A DNA stretch of 64,000 bases from Collimonas pratensis (GTDB lineage Bacteria > Pseudomonadota > Gammaproteobacteria > Burkholderiales > Burkholderiaceae_D). Shown piece after piece: positions 45,302-53,606 of this stretch. Position numbers and translations under genes: made by a program. Position 1 is the stretch's first letter. The number at the start of each line of letters is the position of its first letter. Location: positions 2,914,001 through 2,978,000 of the forward strand of contig NZ_CP013234.1 in the NCBI RefSeq assembly GCF_001584185.1, written 5' to 3'. The notes under the pieces were generated by a model. It did not search any database. It worked only from the letters and a program-made list of their open reading frames with translations, and was not told the origin of the DNA.

Positions 45302-46333
45302 GTGAAATTGATCTGTGTCGAAGAGCACGTACTCGATCCCGCCATCGGAGCGGCCACGCAGAGCTTGGTCCGTGCCGAGGCCCCTTATCTACCCGACTGG
45401 GGCAGCCGCGTGATCGACGGCAGGCATGTGACCGATCCCAGTCGTCCGCATGTTATCGCGCCCAGCGAGTCCGCCCGCAAAGCTCTGGAAATGGGTGAAC
45501 CGCGCCTGGCCGAGATGGACGCGGCAAGCATCGACATGCAGGTACTCTCTTATGGCGGCTTTCCTCAGTTGCTGCCTGCGGCGCAGGCCATCGACCTGAA
45601 TCGTGCCGCCAACGACAAACTGGCGCTGGCAGCACAGGCACATCCCGCGCGCTTCGCCGGCTTCGCCACGCTGCCCTGGCAAGCGCCCGAGGCAGCCGCG
45701 CGCGAACTGGAGCGGGCGGTGAAACAGTTGGGCCTCAAAGGCGCACTCATCAATGGCCGTCCCGGCGACACCTTCCTGGACGATCCGCGCTACGCGCCCA
45801 TCCTCGCCGCTTTCGACGAACTGAAAGTCCCGCTGTACGTCCACCCCGGTCTGCCGTTGCCCGCCGTCCAAGCGCCGTACTATGGCGGTTTCGAGCGCGA
45901 ACTCAGCGCCCGGCTTGCCATGTTTGCCTGGGGCTGGCACAACGAAGCGGGCATTCAGGTGGTACGCATGCTGCTCGCGGGCGTGTTCGACCGCTATCCG
46001 GGACTGCAGCTCATCAGTGGCCATTGGGGCGAGATGCTGCCTTTCTTCCTGCAAAGACTGGAAGACTCCATTCCGCAAGAAGCCTCCGGCCTCCAGCGTC
46101 CGATCGTGCAGACCTATCGCGAGCATGTGTACGTATCGCCCAGCGGCATGCTCACGTTGCCGCACTTCCAGTTCATCCATGCGCTGATGGGAGCGGAGCG
46201 CATTCTGTACTCCATCGACTACCCTTACCAGAGCCTGGACGGCGCAAGAGCCTTCATTGAGCGCCTTCCTGTCAGCGAAACCGACAAGGCCCTCATCGCC
46301 CACGGCAACGCCGAACGGCTGTTGCTTTTGTGA
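45302..46333 (+). CDS. Amidohydrolase/decarboxylase of the ACMSD family
   Basis: 343 residues. It opens MKLICVEEHVLDPAIG; the Glu-x-His arrangement EEH is that of gamma-resorcylate-type decarboxylases. The metal His is in PLYVHPGLP, a second His is in ISGHWGEM, and the catalytic Asp is in YSIDYPYQ. The TIM-barrel family PF04909 decarboxylates aromatic acids or hydrolyses related compounds. Last gene of the LysR-linked operon. Its TGA directly abuts an IS21-like end at 46333. Confidence 0.86.
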   Translation: MKLICVEEHVLDPAIGAATQSLVRAEAPYLPDWGSRVIDGRHVTDPSRPHVIAPSESARKALEMGEPRLAEMDAASIDMQVLSYGGFPQLLPAAQAIDLNRAANDKLALAAQAHPARFAGFATLPWQAPEAAARELERAVKQLGLKGALINGRPGDTFLDDPRYAPILAAFDELKVPLYVHPGLPLPAVQAPYYGGFERELSARLAMFAWGWHNEAGIQVVRMLLAGVFDRYPGLQLISGHWGEMLPFFLQRLEDSIPQEASGLQRPIVQTYREHVYVSPSGMLTLPHFQFIHALMGAERILYSIDYPYQSLDGARAFIERLPVSETDKALIAHGNAERLLLL

Positions 46334-46352
46334 ACTGACCCACTTAGCTGGA
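46333..46352. mobile_element. Solo IS21-like end sequence
   Basis: The 20 bases AACTGACCCACTTAGCTGGA are identical to 61003-61022 in the left end of the IS21 derivative. Here no transposase follows. It is a remnant end, placed exactly at the stop codon of the preceding gene. Confidence 0.6.
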
Positions 46353-46756
46353 AAGCCGCCGCTCGACAACGACCGCAGGTGGCCGAATACAACCCGTCGC
46401 GGCTAACGGCATGTTATAACGACAGGCCCCTGCCGGGCTTGGTCATGTGACAGGACTTCGGCAGCGCTGGAAGGTTATCGGTTTACCGATCAATAGTGCG
46501 TGCAGTTGCCGCTGACGATGAGCAAAAGCTGGCGCCGGCGATTGTCAGAGCCGTGCTAAGGGCGGCAGTTCAAATACAGCGATAACCTTGTTGCGGCCAT
46601 ATCCTGTCATGCGATGGCGAATCCGTCGCCTTCCCTGACAACGTACATGACAAGCGAGATGACGGGTACTTAATTGGTACGCATCATGGATGGACCGCAA
46701 CAAGATTGAATCATCGGATCATTTCACAGCTGCGCTTGCAAGATCGGCCCAATGCC
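46353..46756. other. Non-coding stretch after the IS21-like end
   Basis: 404 bases with stops in all frames at short intervals. No gene, RNA or repeat was recognised. Confidence 0.4.
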
Positions 46757-47158
46757 TCAGCTAGCCCGGGCAGTAAGCCACTTATCCGAGGTCAGCGGGG
46801 TGCCGACAATGCGGATTTCCCCTAAGCTGCCTAAGAACCCGGTTGACATGTCTCCCGCCCATTGCCCGCAACCGACCGCCATCTGAGCCGCAGGCTTGAC
46901 ACTGCGAACGCCGTTCATGCCGGAGTTGTTTCGCAGGACAGGCGCGCCTTCCACATACAAGGTTGTGGAATACGAGTCACTCGGGTTATTAACGACGGCG
47001 ATATGCAGCCATTGTCCTGCAGAGATACTGCCGGACCAGCATGTCAGGTTAGTGTTTTGATCGACCGGCACGATTTCCCACTGAATTTCCATCAAGTTCG
47101 ACAACGCGAACATCAGACAGCAATCCCCATCGTCTGAAGCAAAGCCAGTGAGCTCTGA
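46757..47158 (-). pseudogene. C-terminal LamG piece of the metallophosphoesterase, out of frame
   Basis: The minus-strand frame carries ISAGQWLHIAVVNNPSDSYS and TTLYVEGAPVL, the second half of a LamG/concanavalin-like domain. The first half ends in the upstream frame at GWMGILYRLGP. One extra C in the CCCC run near 47157 would join RLGP to RSELTGFASDDG and restore one 760-residue protein. It is the tail of that gene, not a separate gene. Confidence 0.75.
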
Positions 47159-49023
47159 ACGGGGCCGAGGCGATACAGGATGCCCATCCATCCATTTACG
47201 CTAGCGTCGAAGCCGGGATCAATCTTGATAAATGCTTCGACTGTATACCCGTTCGAGAACGGTTCGGTATTCAGAGAAGAGTTTGGATCGGTTGTGAAGT
47301 AAGAGGCTCTCGTGCCCGTGGAATTGAGAAAACGCAGACTTCCTGGGGATGCCGACAACGGATGATGATCCTTCGACCAAATCAGATCTCCCGGCTTGCC
47401 AAGTTCGGTGTGCAAAGAAATGGGGTTGACTCCAGCCGTTGATGCGTCCTTGATCTGCTGTCCTGCCTGATACGGGAAAGCATCCCCTTCGGCCGCCGCT
47501 GAATTAAAAAACCGCCAATGCGCGAGCGTATTGGCCACCTTTGGATAATCGTCGCTGCCAGTCGGCAGTACAACAGCTTTTTGCGGTGCCTGGTTGTAAT
47601 TGGTAAGAATCAAGGACTTCGCTATATCTGTCAATGCTTGGGTTGATGTGCCAATCGGGATATTGAAATTTTTATTGAAAGATGAAAACCTCTTTGCGAA
47701 TTGAAAATCCAGCGAAAAGCTTTGATTGGAATCTGTTAGCCACGCAACATCAAACTGATTAAGCGTGCTCGACGGCTTGACAGGCACCCATGGGGAAAAT
47801 GAACTGGCCGTTATTTTGTTATTAGTCAGATCAAAGTCATACAGCCGCAGCAATCCGTTGCCGCCCATATATGCCATCTGATAATCGACCACCATTAAAA
47901 CGACGTCGTTGCCAAAAGCGTTCTGTTTGATTTTCGTGCACGACCCGTGATAGTGCCCGCTGACAGCCATGAAAATCTGGTCGTTGTTTTTTATAAGCTT
48001 GTCCCACAAATAATTTGAATAGGCAGTGTCGGCCGCAGTGCTGCCGTCGCTGCCAATTCCCATCAATTGATGATTTACCAGGATCACCGGGATCGTGCTG
48101 TTGCTCGCTATAACCTGGTTTGCCCACGCGAGAGCATCATCGGAGGCTCTCCAAGATAGGGAGAGCACGAGAAACTTGTTACCTTCCGCGCTGAAAACAT
48201 GATACTCATGGAATCCGGATGCATGCCTGCCGCCGAATGTGGCTTGCTGCTTGGCGCGTTCCGTCGGGAACACTTGCAGATACGGCTGGAAGATACCGGA
48301 ACGATGACTGCCGCCGTCCTGGTAGCCATCGTCGTTGTTAAAGCCCGTCACACCAACGCCCCAATCCGGCCCCCATTGCATGTCATGCCCAATCGCGCCA
48401 ACGTCGTGATTGCCGGCACAGATCGAATAGGGGCACTTCGCTACCTCCAGGACTTGCATGGCTTGGCTTGCCAGCTCCCACTCCTTGTTTACCTGGTCGC
48501 TATTCAGCTGTCCATTCGCCACCAGATTTGTACTGCTTGTCCATGGCGAGGAACCTTCTGCCGTGTAGTACCACGACTGATCTACCACGTCACCGAGATG
48601 AATCGTGAATGGTATTTTCAGATCGGCGCTATGTGCGGCAATCCACTGTGTCTGAGTTTTGAACGGATTGCTGTACAGTGGATTAATTGTCTTGTAGAGC
48701 TTCTGATATAACTCCCCCATCTTCTCAGAAGCATAGCGTGGATAAAATTGCGTATCGGGCAAAATGGGGATTGAAAAACTTGATATGGCCTTGACCGCGA
48801 GTGGCGGCGATGTTGTTCCACTCGGAGCCGTTGTTCCATTCGGAGATATTGTTCCACCTTGGGATCCTGTACCACTGGCGTCGGAGAAACTCTCCGCCCC
48901 GCCTCCACAGCCCTGCAATATCGTGCCCACCCCTGCTACGGACATCGCAAGCATCGATTTCAATATTTCTCGCCGTTTTTTTTCGGGAACGGAAGCGAGC
49001 TGATCCAGATTGACATTTTTCAT
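47113..49023 (-). CDS. Tat-exported calcineurin-type metallophosphoesterase, frameshifted near its end
   Basis: 636 residues in the open frame. A Tat-like motif RREILKSMLAMSVAGVGTIL ends in a lipobox LQGCGGG, then a Ser/Thr/Gly-rich linker. The phosphoesterase domain (about 80-400) shows metal ligands in ILPDTQFY, HLGDVVDQS, CAGNHDVG, VNHQLM and SGHYHGSC. A LamG domain starts at about 520 and is cut by a one-base shift near 47157; its rest is at 46757-47158. It probably acts on phosphorylated substrates outside the cell. The final 17 codons after the shift are artefactual. Confidence 0.82.
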   Translation of the reverse strand: MKNVNLDQLASVPEKKRREILKSMLAMSVAGVGTILQGCGGGAESFSDASGTGSQGGTISPNGTTAPSGTTSPPLAVKAISSFSIPILPDTQFYPRYASEKMGELYQKLYKTINPLYSNPFKTQTQWIAAHSADLKIPFTIHLGDVVDQSWYYTAEGSSPWTSSTNLVANGQLNSDQVNKEWELASQAMQVLEVAKCPYSICAGNHDVGAIGHDMQWGPDWGVGVTGFNNDDGYQDGGSHRSGIFQPYLQVFPTERAKQQATFGGRHASGFHEYHVFSAEGNKFLVLSLSWRASDDALAWANQVIASNSTIPVILVNHQLMGIGSDGSTAADTAYSNYLWDKLIKNNDQIFMAVSGHYHGSCTKIKQNAFGNDVVLMVVDYQMAYMGGNGLLRLYDFDLTNNKITASSFSPWVPVKPSSTLNQFDVAWLTDSNQSFSLDFQFAKRFSSFNKNFNIPIGTSTQALTDIAKSLILTNYNQAPQKAVVLPTGSDDYPKVANTLAHWRFFNSAAAEGDAFPYQAGQQIKDASTAGVNPISLHTELGKPGDLIWSKDHHPLSASPGSLRFLNSTGTRASYFTTDPNSSLNTEPFSNGYTVEAFIKIDPGFDASVNGWMGILYRLGPVQSSLALLQTMGIAV

Positions 49024-49059
49024 TTGGAATTTTTCATTGAGTTTTAAAGGAGCCTGCCG

Positions 49060-49097
49060 AGGAGCTTTTCTCCAGAAAACGAGAGCTCCTTTTTTTA
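49060..49097 (+). terminator. Hairpin followed by a T-run
   Basis: AGGAGCT and AGCTCCT arms around a 14-base interior that itself can pair (CTC/GAG) are followed by TTTTTTT on the plus strand. No plus-strand gene ends nearby, so it could stop an antisense or pervasive transcript, or be a relic. Confidence 0.4.
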
Positions 49098-49397
49098 TGC
49101 CTGGTAATTATAGGAAGCATTTATTACCGGCCAGTTAAAGAACTCCACGATCCAAAAATACCGCACTTATTCGCGGAGATCGTCAACGAAGAAACAACAA
49201 CTGAACACGTCGGCGCAGGGAAATGACTGTTGGCCAGCGGCGAAAAATTCGACGAGCGTCGATGTAGTCGTCGGCGCTAATCCGAGACTACTTGCTGCGC
49301 ACAGAAGGGAAGCGGATCCCAGAAAATCCAGGTCGCCTTGGCTGAAATAATGGAGAGTGCTTTTTTTGTCTGCAGAGTTGCTCTTGTCCGAAGAGCT

Positions 49398-50276
49398 TTA
49401 TACGATTTCGTTCGGACTATCAAGAGCGGCTCTCGCCGCCGCCAACAGTTCGTTGTCGGTCAATAAGGCCAAGATTGCAGCAATCAGCCACCCTAATAAA
49501 ACCCCGGACACCAGGGCAATGCCTTTGCCCGTAGAAACTGCATCCACCGGCACATACACGGATGTCACCATTTTTGTATTAAACGTCCGGTACGGGCTGA
49601 GAACTTCATCAAGTGAATTTATTTGATCGCGCAAAATGCGCATTTCAGAATCATTCGATGTAAGCATGCTGGTCAACACAATGCTGTCATAGAATTTTCG
49701 TTGCGTATTGTCGGATATCCCTGCCTTATTAACTGACTCGAGAATCTTTTTCTTCTCATCCTGCGCTCTTGCGAGCGATGCAGTTGCATCTTCCAGATTT
49801 TTTTTGTACTTGGTAACCGACGGTGTCAGTAACAAGGCATGCTCGCTTTGTAGCAACTGAAATGCCGCCGCTAAATTTTCCTCGGCCTGCTCAGGGGTAT
49901 TGCCTCTGACGGACATTTTTATCAAGCTGCTCCCTTTTTCGAGGCTGGCAGTGAGCGTCTTTTTGATGACATCGCTACGCCCGCTGACTGATACGCCGGT
50001 GGGCAGCTTTTGCGATTGCAAAACCTGGTCCACAAATCCGGGAAATTTCACATGCTGAATTACGTTGTCCGGCGTCGCCAGCAAATTGCTGTTGGAACCA
50101 ACCTGCCCGACTTGAAACAGCAGTGTCGCCGACCATTGCTGAGGGATAGTCAAAGCAATACCCATTCCCATCGCCGCACCGATAAAACCAAATATCGCGA
50201 ACTTCTTCCAATGTCGCTTGATTGCTGAAGATAGAGTGGGAAGTGGCAAATTTAAATTTGTCGACGCATTCATCAA
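49398..50276 (-). CDS. Wzz-type polysaccharide chain-length protein
   Basis: 292 residues. The first membrane segment is at about 26-44 (FAIFGFIGAAMGMGIALTI), with IPQQWSATLLFQVGQVG just after it. A periplasmic coiled-coil-rich middle (about 130-230) leads to a second membrane segment at about 252-275 (GIALVSGVLLGWLIAAILAL). This is the polysaccharide co-polymerase layout, without a cytoplasmic tyrosine kinase. It would regulate O-antigen or exopolysaccharide length at the inner membrane. No wzx/wzy or glycosyltransferase gene is near. Confidence 0.88.
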   Translation of the reverse strand: MMNASTNLNLPLPTLSSAIKRHWKKFAIFGFIGAAMGMGIALTIPQQWSATLLFQVGQVGSNSNLLATPDNVIQHVKFPGFVDQVLQSQKLPTGVSVSGRSDVIKKTLTASLEKGSSLIKMSVRGNTPEQAEENLAAAFQLLQSEHALLLTPSVTKYKKNLEDATASLARAQDEKKKILESVNKAGISDNTQRKFYDSIVLTSMLTSNDSEMRILRDQINSLDEVLSPYRTFNTKMVTSVYVPVDAVSTGKGIALVSGVLLGWLIAAILALLTDNELLAAARAALDSPNEIV

Positions 50277-50461
50277 TTAAATATATCCAAGGTGCTGTCA
50301 GTCCGATGATCCAGATAAAAGGACGGGCAGACGATTATCAGTTTTCGAAGCAAGCCAACACCATGCAATGCAAAATTGATGCCCACAGCAACTTGTGAAA
50401 GCCAGGCATCACTTTTCAAAAAAAAACCGAAAGACCAATTTTTTTATTCAAAAAAAATAAA

Positions 50462-50836
50462 TCAGCATTTATATTTGCGCCTATGGATTTCCATGGAAAC
50501 CATATGTTTGCAAATCCATTCATAGTTCTCTTCAATCTCGTCAAGCAGGCCGCCATATTGCGCCTCGACTTCCCGCCGCAGCTGGCCAGCCCTCTCCCGC
50601 ATGGCATTTTCCAGATCCCCATGATTTTCCAGCGCGTCAAACATGCCAGCGGCGAGACTGTCGTAAAAATGCAGTTGATCCAGGTTGCCGCAAATGCGCT
50701 CCCAATCCTCACGAAAAATGGCATCGAAAGTCAAGCTCTCCATGAATCGCGCGGTGCCGGCCGTTTCGTCCAGATTGAGAGAGCCTAGTACCTGCGCCAG
50801 CAACATGGCATCGTCGTCTAAAATTTTCTGTGCCAC
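50462..50836 (-). CDS. Hypothetical protein, paralogue of the gene at 30603
   Basis: 124 residues from a GTG at 50836 (VAQKILDDDAMLLAQVLGSL). The GTG is chosen because GGAG stands 8 bases before it, exactly as in the paralogue that starts with ATG. Shared blocks are MESLTFDAIFRE, WERICGNLDQLHFYD and the final WICKHM. The recurrent motif lies 151 bases upstream, the same place as in copy 1. No known family. Confidence 0.68.
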   Translation of the reverse strand: MAQKILDDDAMLLAQVLGSLNLDETAGTARFMESLTFDAIFREDWERICGNLDQLHFYDSLAAGMFDALENHGDLENAMRERAGQLRREVEAQYGGLLDEIEENYEWICKHMVSMEIHRRKYKC

Positions 50837-51228
50837 ACGGTCTGCTCCATCGATCCCGAAAACGCGACTATTCGCAAGACTCACAATCCGTTGATAGACT
50901 GAGCATTCCGGCTCAGACTATCTGCAGCCTCGGATGATTTCTTGGCGTCGATAGTGAACAATGCAAAAGAATATTTCAATCGGGCAATCCTGAATTTCGC
51001 GTAAGCATTTCCTCCAATCCTGGAATCGCCGGCCGACGACGAAGCTCATAAAAGAATGCCGCAAGCGCGAAATGCATTCGCCGATCCATCTCTGTCGCGA
51101 TTACGCTTACATGACTGGCGTAAGGAATTCCCGACAAGGCGCTTCCCGGCGTTTGCGCAAATATAAAAATCCCCTAATGCCCCCTACTCCCGCATATCGC
51201 TTATTCGCGCGGCAAGTTCACCATCACG
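50478..51228. repeat. Segmental duplication, copy 2
   Basis: Partner of 30690-31435. Similarity covers the gene and about 390 bases of upstream DNA and stops at about 51228, precisely where an IS21 istA remnant begins, which suggests that insertion or recombination at the element cut the duplicated segment. Confidence 0.7.
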
Positions 51229-51472
51229 ATAGATGTCTCCAGAAACACTGTTCGGCGCTATCTCCGCTCGGAAATCCCCGAGCCAATCTATGGGGATCGC
51301 CGTACACCTGCAGCAATCAATAAATGCGCGTTTCAACCCTAGGTGGTGAAGTCACGCAAGCAACGACGCATCGTGAAACAGATCCATCAGGATCTGCGGG
51401 AATTGGATGTCCAGGGATCTGCTGAAAGGGAAAGCCTTCGCCAAGGTATGGCGGGCGGGTCAATTCAGCATG
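51229..51472 (+). mobile_element. IS21-family istA remnant
   Basis: GTCTCCAGAAACACTGTTCG and the following 50 bases align with 61180-61250 of the IS21 derivative ([13 protein letters not shown]). The next stretch matches KQIHADL and then AAFARQWR with frameshifts (KAFAKVWRAGQ). It is a badly decayed internal fragment about 240 bases long; no ends were seen. Confidence 0.65.
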
Positions 51473-51743
51473 CAAACGACAAACTGGATTTTTGTTGTTT
51501 CGAATTTTGAGTGCAGTTATTTGAGCCTGTTCACGCTAAACGAGACTACCCTGTACATGTTAGCGCTAACAAAATTTGTCAGTTTTGTTTTTTTTCGGTC
51601 AAATTTTGTCCATATGCAATGACAGAATTGCGGATCGCTTTCCGTTTGTTCGCCTGGATTAATTCGGCGGCGTGTTAGGGATTCGATGTGGCACGGATAG
51701 TGCTAGTGATATTGCCGCATAACAACTGTCGCACGCGGAACAT

Positions 51744-52081
51744 ATGACATCTCTTTTGAAAAACCAAATCTTTATAACGATCCCTGCCGGCCTAATACTC
51801 AGTGCGTGCGGTGACGGAGAAAGCGATTCCGGTACAGCTTCCACTTCAACCGGCACAGGTTCCACTCCGCCCGTACGGGGTCCACACCAACTAATGGATC
51901 TGTGGCCCCCACTACAGGTTGGGCAAACATAAAGGTGGGCGGTGGTGGGTATGTTCCGGGCATCACCCCCCCCCTACCGTGGCCAATCTGCGCTACGCCC
52001 GAACGGATGCCCGGATCGTCGCCGATACCAGCGTCTATGACCGTGTGTTCCTGTCTGGCCGAGGAATGATTTACAACTACT
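51744..52081 (+). pseudogene. GH74/xyloglucanase-like lipoprotein, collapsed to its two ends
   Basis: The ATG opens a lipoprotein signal (MTSLLKNQIFITIPAGLILS then ACG) almost the same as that of the gene at 53607. After a shift near 51878 the frame reads TGWANIKVGGGGYVPGI, the hallmark opening of GH74-type beta-propeller enzymes. After a second shift in a nine-C run (51966-51974) it reads LRYARTD. It then jumps straight to YDRVFLSGRGMIYNY and a stop, which resembles the family's last strand. Some 700 residues are missing. It is a true pseudogene produced by a large internal deletion plus indels. Confidence 0.6.
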
Positions 52082-52155
52082 GAGTTGGCTTTGTTAATCC
52101 GGAGTGTCGCTGATCTGAATCGCGGACGCTCCAGTATATTTTTACGGACTTTTAG

Positions 52156-53502
52156 ATGACTAAATTTACCCCTCGACACACTGCCACGCTACTGCTCGCA
52201 CTGTTCCTCTTTGGCTGCGGAGGTGGAAACGATGCCGCCCAAGGTGGCAGCACAGTCAGCCAGAGCGGGAATGGCAGCGGCACTTCTGGTGGCACTTCTG
52301 GTGGCACTTCTGGCGGCACTTCTGGGGGGACTTCTGGCGGCACTTCTGGTGGGACTTCTGGTGGGACTTCTGGTGGGACTTCTGGTGGGACTTCTGGTGG
52401 GACTTCTGGTGGGACTTCTGGCGGGACTTCTGGCGGTAATGCAGGCGCCGCGACGACCGCCGCTTTGGTGGCCAAGCTCGGCAAGCCTTCTCGGGTGCTG
52501 GTCGGACTTGGTGCCGGCAATTCCTTGCCGCAAATGCAAAGCCAAAGCATTCACCCGGATATCGTCGACACCTACCTGGTGGGCGTCGGCGCGGGCTCAT
52601 GGCCTACCTGGAACAGTCCAGACGGCGCCTACATCACATATACCGCGCAGGCCGTCCAGGCCTATGGTGCGACCCCGATGTTCACGTTTTATCAGATGGC
52701 GCAGAACGGCGGCGGCAACCTGAGCGGAATCAACGATGCGACGTTCATGAATAACTACTGGGCGCAGGCACGGCTGATGTATCAACGCATTGCCGCGCTC
52801 AATGCGCCCGTTCTGATCAATCTGGAGCCGGATTTCTGGGGTTTCGTATGGGCAGAGGCGCCCGGGCATGATCCAGCGCAGATACCAGCCGTCGTCAGCA
52901 GCCAGGCCGAATGCAGCGGATTGCCGAATACCGCTGCCGGCGTCGGCCAGTGCCTGGTGCAGATGGGCAGGAAGATCGCACCTAATGCATTGCTCGGATT
53001 CCCGCCCTCGTTCTGGTCTGGCTCCCCGGCTGAGATTGGCGCTGAAATGAAGGCGGTTGGAGCACATCAGGCGGATTTCATCGTTGCCCAAACCAGCGAT
53101 CGGGACGCCGGCTGCATGGAAGTCGCATCGCCTCCAGCGGAATGCGCAGGACGAACCGGATCGTTCTATTGGGACGAAAACAATATCGCTACACCGAATT
53201 TTCACCAATCGCAGAGCGCGATCTCGGACTATCGCACCGCGCTAAGCAATGGACTCCCGATCCTGTGGTGGCAGACGCCCATGGGTGTGCCGTCCGCCAC
53301 GCCTGGTGGCACTAATCAACACTATCGCGACAATCGTGTCGACTACATGCTACGCAACACACAGGAATATGGCGATATCCATACCTTCGCAATCGTCTTC
53401 AGCGCAGGGGGATCCTTTCAAACCACGATCAACACTGACGGCGGACAATTTGCCCGGCTTCTGGGGCTGTATCTCGCGCAAGGTGGCGCCGTCCTGCGGT
53501 AG
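52156..53502 (+). CDS. Lipoprotein with a TSGG-repeat linker and a TIM-barrel-like domain
   Basis: 448 residues. The signal peptide ends in the lipobox LFLFGCGGG. Thirteen TSGG tetrads (DNA 52282-52437) form a flexible linker. The globular domain (about 110-445) begins ALVAKLGKPSRVLVGLGAGN and carries HPDIVDTYLVGVGAGSWPTW, a buried acidic LINLEPDFWGFVW and a late Trp-rich LPILWWQTPMG. Alternating strands and acidic strand ends suggest a glycosidase-like TIM barrel with E in EPDFW as a candidate catalytic residue. The family is not securely recognised. Confidence 0.75.
   Translation: MTKFTPRHTATLLLALFLFGCGGGNDAAQGGSTVSQSGNGSGTSGGTSGGTSGGTSGGTSGGTSGGTSGGTSGGTSGGTSGGTSGGTSGGTSGGNAGAATTAALVAKLGKPSRVLVGLGAGNSLPQMQSQSIHPDIVDTYLVGVGAGSWPTWNSPDGAYITYTAQAVQAYGATPMFTFYQMAQNGGGNLSGINDATFMNNYWAQARLMYQRIAALNAPVLINLEPDFWGFVWAEAPGHDPAQIPAVVSSQAECSGLPNTAAGVGQCLVQMGRKIAPNALLGFPPSFWSGSPAEIGAEMKAVGAHQADFIVAQTSDRDAGCMEVASPPAECAGRTGSFYWDENNIATPNFHQSQSAISDYRTALSNGLPILWWQTPMGVPSATPGGTNQHYRDNRVDYMLRNTQEYGDIHTFAIVFSAGGSFQTTINTDGGQFARLLGLYLAQGGAVLR
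52282..52437 (+). repeat. 13 x 12-bp coding minisatellite (TSGG)
   Basis: ACTTCTGGnGGn is repeated 13 times in frame with only silent changes at third positions (GGT, GGC, GGG). Because 12 is a multiple of 3, copy number can change without shifting the frame. Confidence 0.95.
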
Positions 53503-53606
53503 TGACCGATGACGGTGACTGCACACGTATCGGCTCTGCAGGTTAATCCCATACGAAATTCCTGCTGGAAAAATTGTTCTTACGAACACCTTTCTCTTTT
53601 GAAAAT

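Noticed and set aside
52189..52600. Long minus-strand repeat frames with PPEV- and TRSP-type units opposite the TSGG repeats
   Set aside because: They are mirror products of the 12-bp repeat; the plus frame has a lipobox, linker and folded domain.
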